A DNA stretch of 64,000 bases from Agarophyton chilense. Taxonomy: Eukaryota > Rhodophyta > Florideophyceae > Gracilariales > Gracilariaceae. Shown here piece by piece: positions 32,286-41,950 of this stretch. Location: positions 806,001 to 870,000 of the forward strand of contig JARGXX010000028.1 of the NCBI GenBank assembly GCA_030374765.1. The letters run 5' to 3'. Every line of letters begins with the position of its first letter. The first letter of the stretch is position 1. The notes below the pieces were generated by a model, which saw only the letters and a program-made list of their open reading frames with translations, ran no database searches and had not been told where the DNA came from. Made by a program: the position numbers and the translations under genes.

Positions 32286-33222
32286 ATGGCTCGTGGCGCA
32301 CCTCTGACACGCTCTGAACAGCTGGAAATCATGGTATTAGTAGGTCAGGGTATGATTCCAGCAGATATAGCCCGAAAACTCAAGTGCAGCCCAAAAAAAA
32401 TAAGAAACTTCATCAAAAACTCCGCTACATACGGAAAAAGCGTTCAACTGGCCGTCCTACGTCACTATCTTCGGCCGATGAGCTTGAAATTAACCGAGAA
32501 CTATGCCATCACACTTCATCTTGCGGAAAATTTGTCAGAAATCTAAATTTGCCTCTATCAAGATCTACAATATGGCGTGAAGTCTACCGTCAAAATTTGT
32601 TCAAGTACACAAAAAATGAGGAACACTTTTCTTTTAAAAGATATTAACAAGAAGAATCGAGTTGAATGGTGTGCTCAAAGGGCTTATTTGAAAGTGGTAT
32701 GGAATAATGTTATCTTTTCCGACGAAAAAAAAGTTTAACCTTGATGGTCCAGATTGCTATAAATTTTATTGGCATGATCAACTAAAAGAAAAAAAATAAT
32801 TTGTGACGAGGCATTGAGGAGGCGCATTAGCAATGGTTTGGTCTGGAATCTTTACGAAAGGAGCAACTGATATGGCTTTTTTTGAAACTACAATGAACTC
32901 TGAAAAGTATGCTGAGGTTCTAGAAAACTATCTTTTACCTTTTGCATACTGTATGCACGGAGAAGAATTCATTTTTCAGCAAGATAATGCACCTGTGCAT
33001 AAGTCCAATTCTATGAAACAGTGGTTCAATAGTCTAAATATGTCGGTAATGGAATGGCCTGCGCGCTCTCCTGACCTCAACCCTATCAAGAACATTTGGT
33101 TAATGTTGGCTAGAATGGTTTATGGGCAAGGAAGGCAATTTGATACAGTTTTTGATCTAAAAAATTGTATCAAAGATTGCTGGCAAAAGATTGACTGTAA
33201 TTCTATCAATCCTTTTATATAA
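32286..33222 (+). pseudogene. Tc1-like DD34E transposase (broken)
   Basis: It starts at ATG 32286 (MARGAPLTRSEQLEIMVLVG), an HTH of the paired-like type. The second HTH (GRPTSLSSADELEINREL) is in another frame. The catalytic core shows NNVIFSDEKKFNLDGPD (first Asp), FIFQQDNAPVHKS (second Asp) and WPARSPDLNPIKNIW. The last block sits 34 residues after the second Asp and has Lys where the catalytic Glu belongs. Frameshifts and a TAA near 32797 also break it. Intact relatives cut and paste the element at TA sites. Confidence 0.9.
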
Positions 33223-33310
33223 TCAATTCCAAAGCGTTGTTTAAGTGTTATACAGGCTAAAAGAGCAAAAATAAACTACTGAACTCGCGTTAGAATAAAA
33301 AGGATGCAAT

Positions 33311-33438
33311 AAAGGTTATGTTTTTGAAACAGTTTTTTTACTTGAAAATTTTTTCATACTGATTTTGTTAGTTTTACTATATCCAAGACGTCGATTTTTG
33401 GAAAATTTGCGCGAGGGATATGATTTTGAGACAGACTT
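33311..33438 (-). repeat. Right terminal IR with inner and outer DR
   Basis: Read on the minus strand, the inner DR (33333-33311, ACTGTTTCAAAAACATAACC) and the outer DR (33438-33414) match the left-end DRs in inverted orientation. Confidence 0.8.
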
Positions 33439-34678
33439 TATCTTTCTTTATTATGCGACTTATAAGAATATACAAAGATCCTAACTCGCATATTAAAACT
33501 AAAACCATGACCATTAGCATTTGTATGTTTTTGTTTTATAAACAATCGCTTCATAGAATACAAACTATTACACACTTTAAGATGTAATACACATATGGGT
33601 ATTTGTTTATTTTAGAGAAAACTAGATTTTAAACGTAGAAGGTATCATACGGGAACAAGTTTCTTCTTTTCAGTATTTATGCCGCCAAGAGTCAGGTATT
33701 AGGAGAATACTGTTGTTTGAAGTTCCATATTGAATTCAAAGGGTTCAATCCAAAATTCACATGACAAAACAAATTTAAGCACATTACTTTATATGTTTTG
33801 GTCAATCCGTTTTGACCATGACAATTTCCTGTAGCGACATATACTTTTCTTTTGTTTTAATTATTTCAACGTAGTCTTCTTCATAACCGATAAACAAGGA
33901 TCAGTTTTAAGAATATGTACAAGTCTTATATTGTTAACTTGTCTCTCATATCTCAGATACTGATTTAGAAGCACACTTGATTGTTAATTACACTTAACGT
34001 ACACCGAAAGTTTTGAGAAGTATCACTAACAGCTTTGGAACTCGGAAATATTTGTATAATTTATGAAACCTAATCAAAGAACTGAAAATAGAGGCTCATT
34101 GGTCTGTATCGCAATTTGTGTGATGTTAAGAACAGCAAAAAAACCAGAGGCATGTAGCTTCAATGGATGTCTGAATTTGTGACCCGACACAAAAAATTGC
34201 TTCAACTGAAGGTTAAGTGTCTCATGCCGTGCTTGAATCCTTGACACCAATTTTTGGCCTTCAAAGATTTTAAATGTTGTCCAAGTATACATTTTGGGCT
34301 CTTATAGGTTCCATCAGCAACTACATTTTCTCGTTGTGAGAGCTCTTTTTCCATTAGATCCTAAAAAATATTGAGATCTGAATGAGATCCACAACGGAAT
34401 GGACCGAATCCCCACACAATACTTTGAGATCGAATCGAAATGCCAAGTTCGTATCGAAGACTGGCTCTACCAAATTTGTGACTAAACCATTTTAAGCTGA
34501 AAGGATAAGGCTCCTGGATCGGAAAATCAACCCCGTCAATTGAAACATGAGCAGTATCTCCAGCAACTTGTTTTCTGCTTGACCAGAAAATCTGTTAGTT
34601 TCTAGATGAACCGCAAGACGTTTGAAAACGTACTAGTTTAACATTCGGTATGTGTTTCAAAAAAAATTCTTACCCATT
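33439..34678. other. Intergenic, no gene recognised
   Basis: AT-rich. ORFs are short and featureless. No repeats were noted beyond the transposon end. Confidence 0.5.
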
Positions 34679-34931
34679 TGCTAAAGGGTTATACCCACCT
34701 ACTCGTGGGCTCACACAGCCCCACGCAAGATTCCATTCGGGATTGCATCACTTCGGGCACAGCCAAATGCTAGGTAGCTAGGTAGCCTTTTTAGGACTGT
34801 TTCCCGAACAAGAAACTCGTAGGAGTACATACATAAGACACCGTCGACAGCCCCTCAGTAAACGTCAATGGCATCGGACCCCTCCCTAACAATCTCCATA
34901 CACAAATTCTTGCGCCGCAACCCTGCCCACA
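34679..34931 (+). repeat. Gypsy-A 5' LTR
   Basis: It matches 39765-40017 nearly throughout, including the shared GCATCGGACCCCTCCCTAAC. It starts TGCTAAAGGG and ends CCCACA. The ATG at 34868 lies inside the LTR; the natural gag start is probably ATG 34979. Confidence 0.88.
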
Positions 34932-34978
34932 GTGATCACGGCGATACTGTGGTTGTATCGCGACATGTTCGATCAATT

Positions 34979-36277
34979 ATGGCGTCTGCATCGACGCCAG
35001 CTGCGTCCGCATTGATGCACCAAGCGTCTGCATTGACGCACATTAATGAAACTGGAGATGGAAGTTACATCCTCCAACCACCATCATCTTTCGCTTTTTC
35101 TTTCAATCATCCCCGTTTGTTGTCCAACACCCCAAGGGCGATTCGAGTGTTTCTGCGCCAATACGACCAGTACAAAAAAGAAGTCATGGCTCGAGCATTG
35201 CAGCTAACAGTAGTAGACGCGACTATAACCGAACCAGTCCGTCCCGTTAACCTCTCCTACTGTGTTGATGCCGAATGGCTAGAGTCGTCCATCGACTTGG
35301 AGTACATTGCTGGTGTCAAGTCTCTCGAAGAGCTCACAGACGACAAACTGAGGGCATATTCAGAATCCGAAGTAGAAGAAGAGAAAGATACGATGATAAT
35401 TTCCGCCATTAAGGCAATCATACGTAGACAATTGTCAATGGACATGAGCGAAACATCCTCACGATCGCGTATGAAACATCTATTCACTACCTACGTGTCC
35501 GCTCTCCGACGCAATGGACTCTCATGGGTAATGAAAGACCATCAGAAACTTGCTGTGAGTCACCTCATTTCAGCCATCAAACCAAAAGCCTTGCAGAAAC
35601 CGTTACAGACAGACCTAGAGCTGGTATACGACCCGTTGAAGAAAAACGCCAAGGGATTTATGGAGCATGCAATGACCGTATCGGAAGCTTTTCAGATCAT
35701 CGATGATGGACCGCCATCCAGGCCTAAAGAACAAAAATCTCGTGGTTCGTGTACTGCATCTCTAAAACAATCAGCCAATGGTCAAACAGACAATTATCCT
35801 GATAACTCTGCTGTTTTGCACAAACCTGCTGCTCGTAAAGGAACCACACGCCGGTTCCCACCTTTCTGCCCTCATCCTCCGTGCAAGAGAAAGGAACAAC
35901 GACATTGGATAGACGACTGCGCTGTGTCAACAGACGAAGAAAAAGAACGTATGAAGGCCAGCACTGCCGTAAAAAAAGCCGCTGATGGGCCATCGCGTTC
36001 CACCAGAGCTCAGAAAGCGAGAAACAATCTGAACAACCCGGGAACAATTGGTCGCCTGAAACCAGCAGAAACGATTGATTTTTTCGTGAGTGTTTCAAAT
36101 GGAACCAACTCCATTGATTCAAGTGGCCGCTGCGATGACGGGACCGACGATAGCATTGTCACGCCGACGCTTGCAGAGTCTGCCATAGCCAAAGGAATTG
36201 GTACCATGGCTCCGATCGCCAAGGTCACACTCTCTGTGGCTCTGAAAAAGAAAGACGCTAATCCGCGCAACGCTTGA
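34979..36277 (+). CDS. gag: Gypsy-A gag-protease, open frame with frameshift before pol
   Basis: The frame is open from inside the LTR, but the start at 34979 (MASASTPAASALMHQ) fits the gypsy-B gag, which also begins Met-Ser/Ala-Xaa-Ala-Ser. Gag continues with VFLRQYDQYKKEV, a helical capsid-like part, and a Cys/His cluster C-P-H-P-P-C...H....C (35867-35920, spacing CX4CX6HX4C). The C-terminal part, with RCDDGTDDSIVTPTLAESA, sits where a retropepsin would be; the triplet is D-D-G. The frame ends at TGA 36275-36277, and pol continues in the -1 frame after only 16 nt of overlap. Gypsy-B has both in one frame, so this looks like a 1-nt lesion. Confidence 0.8.
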   Translation: MASASTPAASALMHQASALTHINETGDGSYILQPPSSFAFSFNHPRLLSNTPRAIRVFLRQYDQYKKEVMARALQLTVVDATITEPVRPVNLSYCVDAEWLESSIDLEYIAGVKSLEELTDDKLRAYSESEVEEEKDTMIISAIKAIIRRQLSMDMSETSSRSRMKHLFTTYVSALRRNGLSWVMKDHQKLAVSHLISAIKPKALQKPLQTDLELVYDPLKKNAKGFMEHAMTVSEAFQIIDDGPPSRPKEQKSRGSCTASLKQSANGQTDNYPDNSAVLHKPAARKGTTRRFPPFCPHPPCKRKEQRHWIDDCAVSTDEEKERMKASTAVKKAADGPSRSTRAQKARNNLNNPGTIGRLKPAETIDFFVSVSNGTNSIDSSGRCDDGTDDSIVTPTLAESAIAKGIGTMAPIAKVTLSVALKKKDANPRNA

Positions 36278-38499
36278 CCTTTTCCAGAATGTGGACGGCT
36301 CCGCGAACCATACCGCATCTTGCTTCCGGCAATCTAGCCCTCATGAACATCTCGATTTTGGTTGCAGATGATGACCTTGTTTGCGAGCAGCTGCTCATCG
36401 GAAGACCCGTGCTGGAGCACCTACGGGTAAACACCTACACACTCTTGGACAACAACAGGTTTGCGCTCAACGGTTCGGACTGCTCAGAAGTAGGAAACCC
36501 TACCAACCGTGTCCTAAATGGATATGTGAGCCATCTAATGATAGCACTCCTAAACAGTGACTCCGAAACACCCGAACTATCTGCTAACCATCCGAGGGTA
36601 AACTACCACACTACTCGTCAGGATGAAGACCCGTTCCTGGATCCTTCTCTACTTGACCCAATCGACTCGGACCAGCATGAAGACATCCGTGAAGCAGCAC
36701 AAAGAATGGTCCCAGAAGCAATTCAAAACGGTTCTCCCTCTGTTAATTCAAACGAGCTCAAGCTCATTGTGCAAGACCACCTCAACATTTTTCGCACGGC
36801 ACTATCCTCGGGACCACCTGCTGAAGTCAAGCCCCTGAAAATCGCCCTCACACCTGATGCCCGTCCGATACGTGTTCGTTTGCGAAAGTACTCACAGGAT
36901 CAAAGAAACTTTCTCGAAAAGTTTGTCTCTGACCTTGTGCGAGCCGGAATGGCCTACCCCAACACTTCATCTCCTTGGGCATCAGCACCGCTCGTTGTCC
37001 CGAAACCTGGCCCAGCACCTTTTCGCTTCACGGTCGATCTGCGCCCAATCAATCAATACACTGTGAAACACCAGTTTCCGAAGCCGAACATCGAACAAGA
37101 ACTTCTGAAGCTCGCATACTCCCGCTTCTTCGCAACGTTCGATCTCTCGCATGGATACTGGCAATTCCCTCTCGACAATGACTCACAAGAATTGCATTCA
37201 TTCATCACATCCGACGACGTCTACTCGCCCACGCGAGTACTTCATGGCACTACAAATTCCACTACAATTCTTCAATCGATTCTTGCTGAAACCTTCCCCA
37301 AGGAACTGATTCGGCGGCTACTGCACTGTCTCGATGATATTCTACTCCATAGTGACAGCATCGAAGGCCTGCTTGATGGCATTCGTCTCCTTTTCCAGAT
37401 ATGTGCCCAATGCTCTATCCGATTGCATCCGAAGAACTGCATCCTGTTCGCCACTGCGAGTCGTTGGTTTGGCAGAATTGTCTCAACAATCGGAGTACGC
37501 TACGATCCCCGCCAACTTGATGGTCTCGTGAACATGGAACCACCTACCACAGGAGCACACCTACAGCAGCTCATTTGTGTTTTGCAGTGGGTCAAGACCG
37601 GTATCCCAAACTTTTCCACGCTGACCTCCACGCTCCATAAGTTCATGGAACAGGTATACGAGCAAGCCGGGAAGCGCACGAAGCGAGCTGTGGCATGCAT
37701 CGATTTGCATTCTATAGGATGGAGCGAGAAGGAACTGAAGACCTTCAAGCGCTGCAAAACTGCCCTGGATAATCTTGTCACTCTGGCACATCGCGACGAA
37801 GAACAGCGACTTTGCATATACACTGACGCATTGAGTGCTTTTTGGTCTGGCATTGTCACTCTGGTGCCGTACGAAGACCTACCAAAGGTGCACAGAGAAC
37901 AGCGTCACAGCCCGCTCGCGTTTCGCTCGGGAAGGATCAATGCCACACAGCTAAAATGGTCCACGTTAGAGAAAAAAGGATACGCCATCATGGTAACGGT
38001 TGAGTGCATGCACTGGGTCGGGACAATGGCAGCAGGTTTTCACTTGTTTACAGACCACAACAACCTCGTTTTCTTGTTTAATCCACTGTCTCTAGTGCCG
38101 GATCCCAGCCAATCTTCTACCCACAAGGTTCTTCGTTGGACAGTTCGTTTCAGTACGTACTCTTACACTTGCGTCCACATCAGCGGAGTGGACAACGTCT
38201 GGGCTGACATGCTGACTCGCTGGTCAGCGCCAAACACTGTTCGCTGCATAGTTACTGTTCCTATCCTACCATCCACTGACCCGGAGTCATTCTGGTGGCC
38301 AACTGCTGAAAAAGTCAAGAGCATACAGAACTGTTACGCCTCTGACCGCCCAGTGCACCTGAAGCTCGATGAAGAACTCTGGCAAACCCCTGAGGGCGCT
38401 ATTTGGATACCAGACCAAGCAGAAGACCTTCAGCTACGGCTGTGCATCATCGTGCACACCGGAACAGGAGGACACCGTGGTCGTCAGAGTACGCTCTGA
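36262..38499 (+). pseudogene. pol: Gypsy-A pol: RT and RNase H
   Basis: The first visible block, VADDDLVCEQLLIGRPVLEH, is the end of the protease. RT follows: FRFTVDLRPINQYTVKHQFP, FATFDLSHGYWQFPL, a YxDD box written CLDDILLHS, and HPKNCILFATASRWFG. RNase H has LCIYTDALSAFWSG, TLEKKGYAIMVTVE and LFTDHNNLVFLF; the domain ends NVWADMLTRW. The integrase zinc region begins (VHTGTGGHRG) and the frame stops at TGA 38497-38499, probably a former Arg. The frame has no ATG at its start, so translation required fusion with gag. Confidence 0.9.
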
Positions 38500-39310
38500 A
38501 CTCTCGCTAAGTAATACATCCGGAGCACCCTCACCATCGATGTGCCCACATTTGTCAAAGCTTTCATCCACTGCATCTCTACCTTAGCTGGGGAAAAGGT
38601 ACCGCGACCCTTCGGGCCAGCTGTTCACGGCACACAGCCAAGCGATCTGCTGCAGTTCGACTACATTGAAATAGGTCCAAGTCGCAATGGCCAGAAGCAC
38701 ATTCTTATGCTCGGCGACGATCATTCGGAGTACAAGTGGCTCTTTGCTACACCGAGCACCTCAGTGGAGAACGCCGCGCTTGCCATTTGACTGGTGTGCA
38801 GCATTAAATGTACCGAAAGGTCTAATGTCTGAAGGGCCCACGCATTTCAAGAATGAAACCGTACGCAGGGTAAGCAAAGGTCTGGGGGTTCCACACCACT
38901 TTACACTACCGTACACCCCTTGTAGCAATGGTGCAGTCGAGCGACTCGGGAAAGAAATAGTTCGCACATTCCGTGCTTTGGTCTCTGAATCGCAGATGGA
39001 CTTCAAGAAAAGCCAGATCATTTACCGGTTATTCAGAGTTCGTTGAACAACGCTCCATCTCCAAGTCGAAACAAAATATCACCTGTGACGGCGTTCCTCG
39101 GCATGGATCCTACACCACCCATTGCAACATTTCTGTGCTGCGCTACTGCTACACCGACTTCTTTGAGCGATACAGAGATGGAACGCTGCGTCAATATCGA
39201 GGAGCTGCAGAAAAAGGCAACCGCTTTGCACCCATTTGTTGACCATTTCGTGCAGAAAAATAGGCACATTTCGCGCTCTCGCGCCTCCAAAAAAAATTCC
39301 CAACTTTACC
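38500..39310 (+). pseudogene. Gypsy-A integrase core (broken)
   Basis: Fragments in shifting frames read VHGTQPSDLLQFDYIEIG (first catalytic Asp), EGPTHFKNETVRRVSKGLG (second position, Asp changed to Glu) and PCSNGAVERLGKEIVRTFRA (catalytic Glu). A TGA at 38788-38790 interrupts it where Arg is likely. Intact homologues insert element cDNA. Confidence 0.85.
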
Positions 39311-39764
39311 AACGGTGATTTTGTTCTAGTTGCATGCGAGAACTTTTCCGCTGGACAGAAACTTGCACTACGCTGGCGTGGACCGCGTCGCATAATGCAA
39401 ACACTTTCAGATTACGTTTTTCAGGTTGAAGATCTCCGCAACGAAAATGTAGAAGACATTCACGGTACGCGTCTACAGTTCTACCATGACTTTTCATTGG
39501 AAAAAGAAGCTGTAATGTCCCACGTTCTCTCCTCGGAAACTGGTATACCTGTCGGCCGTTTATTAAAACTTGTTTCTGAGAAAAATGAAATGTTTGTGCA
39601 TGTGCGCTAGAAAGGACTCGGCAAATCTGAACACACTTTGGAACCCCTTGCACGCATATACGCAGACGTCCGTGAAATGGTTTTGAAACTCTTGCGCCTA
39701 AAAAATGCTCCTTGTGATCTTGTTTCTAAGGCTAGAATGGAACTTGGTCTTTGAAGAAGGAGAG
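39236..39764 (+). pseudogene. Gypsy-A integrase C-terminus and chromodomain
   Basis: NFTNGDFVLVACENFSAGQK and LALRWRGPRRIMQTLSDYVF form the GPY/F-like module. About 60 residues later ETGIPVGRLLKLVSEKNEMF plus VHVR-stop-KGLGKSEHTLEP matches the chromodomain pattern, with TAG (39608-39610) in place of the cage Trp. The frame continues beyond the stop to about 39750, so this is a single point lesion. Confidence 0.8.
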
Positions 39765-40017
39765 TGTAGTGGGTTTTCCCCGCCTACTCGTGGGGCTCAC
39801 ACAGCCCCACGCAAGATTCCATTCGGGATTGCATCACTTCGGGCACAGTTCAATGCTAGGTAGCTAGGTAACCTTTTTAGGACTGTTTCCCGAACAAGAA
39901 ACTCGTAGGAGTACATACAAAAGACACCGTCGACAGCCCCTCAGGAAACGTCAATGGCATCGGACCCCTCCCTAACATTCTCCATACACAAATTCTAGCG
40001 CCGCAACCCTGCGCACA
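39765..40017 (+). repeat. Gypsy-A 3' LTR
   Basis: It starts TGTAGTGGG right after a purine tract and ends GCGCACA. It is the same length as the 5' LTR (253 bp) but differs at more than ten positions, so the insertion is older than copia-2. Confidence 0.88.
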
Positions 40018-41070
40018 ACAGTAGATACCAGGTGCCTTTCGCAGTAACTTTGCCCCTGCCATCCAGAAGGTTTCGGAGCTTGTTAAGTTGATCATGTTAA
40101 ACAAAAGGCATTTGTTTTTAGTGGCCTTTGTCCGTCCAGTTCTAGAACTAGGTAGATTGGTTTCTACTTTTACATAAACTTAGTAATTCCAAATTTAAGA
40201 TATATTCCTTGAAATCAAAATGAAGCGTAAATACCAAATTCAATGTGAACCCAAATACTTCACAAAACCCTACACGGTCCATGTACCATGACAAAAACCT
40301 TTGTCCCCGCTATTTATTTTCGTAAAGCTCGACATCAAACTTTTTCTCTCGCGTGCTTATGTTATCATTATTTTTCATTCGTCGCTTTTCAACGTATATA
40401 CAGCCATTCAGCTAAACGTAATTCGGATCATTTTTGTCTAATATGAAGGCAGTCCTTAAAAACTCTATACCCTAGCCAATAACATAGGAGATATAGCAGA
40501 GGGATCTATGAAGAATGACATAAAACATGAAAAACAGCAACATAAAACTTTCACGAAAGCGCCAAATATATGTTTTCTGTTCATTTTTGCGCTTTTTAAT
40601 TCGCTCCGATACTGTCATCCGTGAAGTACTTTTGTTTTTCTAGAGCGGAGTGTCGAAGGGCTTCTTCTTCAAAGTAGAGGTAACAGCGAATTCTTTATAA
40701 ATGCATTTTTTGTTGGCATCTAAAGGAAAGAGAAGTGGAGATCTAAAGGAGAAGATACACCATTTCAGACTTTAACAACAATCGACTTTTACCATGTTTT
40801 TGACAATAAATATAGGGTGGGCTTGAATGTATTGAATAAAACCTATTTTTGTTCTTACAAGGTAGATTTCCGAACGTGACTATATTCAATGGAAAAGAGA
40901 ACCCCATTCTGTTTGCAATGTGTAGGTATGTTTTACAATGAACTGTGAACAGACCCTAATAGAAACGCACGATTAGGGTTTTAGTGCTCTATAAAGAAAC
41001 TGTTTCTGCCCCTCATGGAATCGCAAACGTTCTCCCCAATGTAACCATCGCATCTTTCGATACCTGAAAC
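40018..41070. other. Intergenic with a possible promoter at its end
   Basis: No ORF of interest. A CTATAAAG lies at 40989-40996, about 80 bp before the ATG at 41071. Confidence 0.45.
40990..40995 (+). promoter_or_regulatory. Candidate TATA box before the 41-kb gene
   Basis: TATAAA lies 81 bp upstream of ATG 41071, about the same distance as at the secreted-protein gene. Confidence 0.4.
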
Positions 41071-41950
41071 ATGCCAAAGCTGACGAAGAACTATGTAGCA
41101 GAAAGACTTTTACGCCCAAAATTCGAAAACCGAGATATAGATGGAACTGAAGGACCGAAGAAAATATGGGAATCCGAGCCAGCTTTCCAAAAGCAAAAGC
41201 TTGTGAACTTTCGTCAGAAGTATTCTGCGCTACGCAAAGAGTATTCAGAACGAAAAGGTAAGGCCATCGACAATTGTCTACTCAAACATATTGCTACCAT
41301 CCTACGCCCATCATGCACCTCTAAGTAAAGAGGATGAAGATGAGGAGTTCTTAGACAGATGGTGTAAATTACCAAGGTCAAAGAAGAGGCGCCTTACGGA
41401 ACTTTAGGACGACGATCTTGCTAAAAGTTCTGATTCCAATGGAAAGGCTAATGGCATTGAACTCATTTCGGGTCTCACTCACTTCAAGCCACTTTACTTG
41501 TTGTCCTCATGGACTGAACCAGAGACTAAGATTAAGCGCGTAACTTCTGCCATTGTTTTACCATCAGGTGTTGGAGAAGGTATGTTTTCTGTGCATATTG
41601 TGGACGACGGCGAGTATGTCGAGTTTTCAGTGCTCCGGCCTGTTCCACTAGTCAACATGCAAGTTATGCATCTCAGATGGTTGGCGATTGAGTCAGATGC
41701 CATGAAAGATTATCATCCCAAGATGGCAGAATTTCAAGCAGCCTTGAAAGAGCTTCGCAAGAAAAGTTCGGACAATGTCGAGTCTACGACGAGAATCCCG
41801 TCACCATTTAGACTTCAAGCTCATATTGAGAGCAAATCAAATTTGGTCTGGCCTGAATACAATGTTCGAATGGTTTATGTAGATCTTCGAGAAGCGCATA
41901 TTGATACCTACTCAAAACCCCAAGACCAAGAGCCTTTCTTTGTTGTGTAA
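41071..41950 (+). pseudogene. Unknown protein, two frames with one stop
   Basis: Frame one (41071-41328) starts MPKLTKNYVAERLLRPKFEN and is rich in Lys/Glu. Frame two runs from about 41314 to 41950 with EDEDEEFLDRWCKLP, a TAG at 41405-41407, then a beta-rich domain (VTSAIVLPSGVGEGMFSVHI; HLRWLAIESDAMKDYHPKM) and a C-terminus MVYVDLREAHIDTYS. The two halves fit one protein. A GTAAGG at 41258 and an AG at 41330 would make a 73-nt intron joining the frames, but the TAG would remain. I cannot name the family; it does not look like a retroelement protein. Confidence 0.45.

Larger units (their letters stand above)
32138..33438 (+). mobile_element. Tc1/mariner-type transposon with IR/DR ends, inactive
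   Basis: A Tc1-like transposase remnant is bounded by inverted repeats and flanked by TA at 32136-32137 and 33439-33440. The outer terminal sequence AGTCCGTTTCAAAAACATAT (32139 on) matches the inverted right end (33414-33438). A second copy of the motif lies about 105 bp further in on each side (32243-32266 and 33311-33333). At 1301 bp the size is normal for Tc1-like elements. Confidence 0.88.
34679..40017 (+). mobile_element. Gypsy-A: chromodomain Ty3/gypsy element with 253-bp LTRs
   Basis: Two 253-bp LTRs flank gag, protease, RT, RNase H, integrase and a chromodomain-like tail. A purine tract (GAAGAAGGAGAG) abuts the 3' LTR. The putative target duplications (CCATT and ACAGT) do not match, so the ends have changed or the boundaries are off by a few bases. 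It is closely related to gypsy-B on the minus strand. Confidence 0.92.

Noticed and set aside
34868-34978. ATG at 34868 as the gag start of gypsy-A
   Set aside because: It lies within the LTR; the start at 34979 matches the gypsy-B gag N-terminus.
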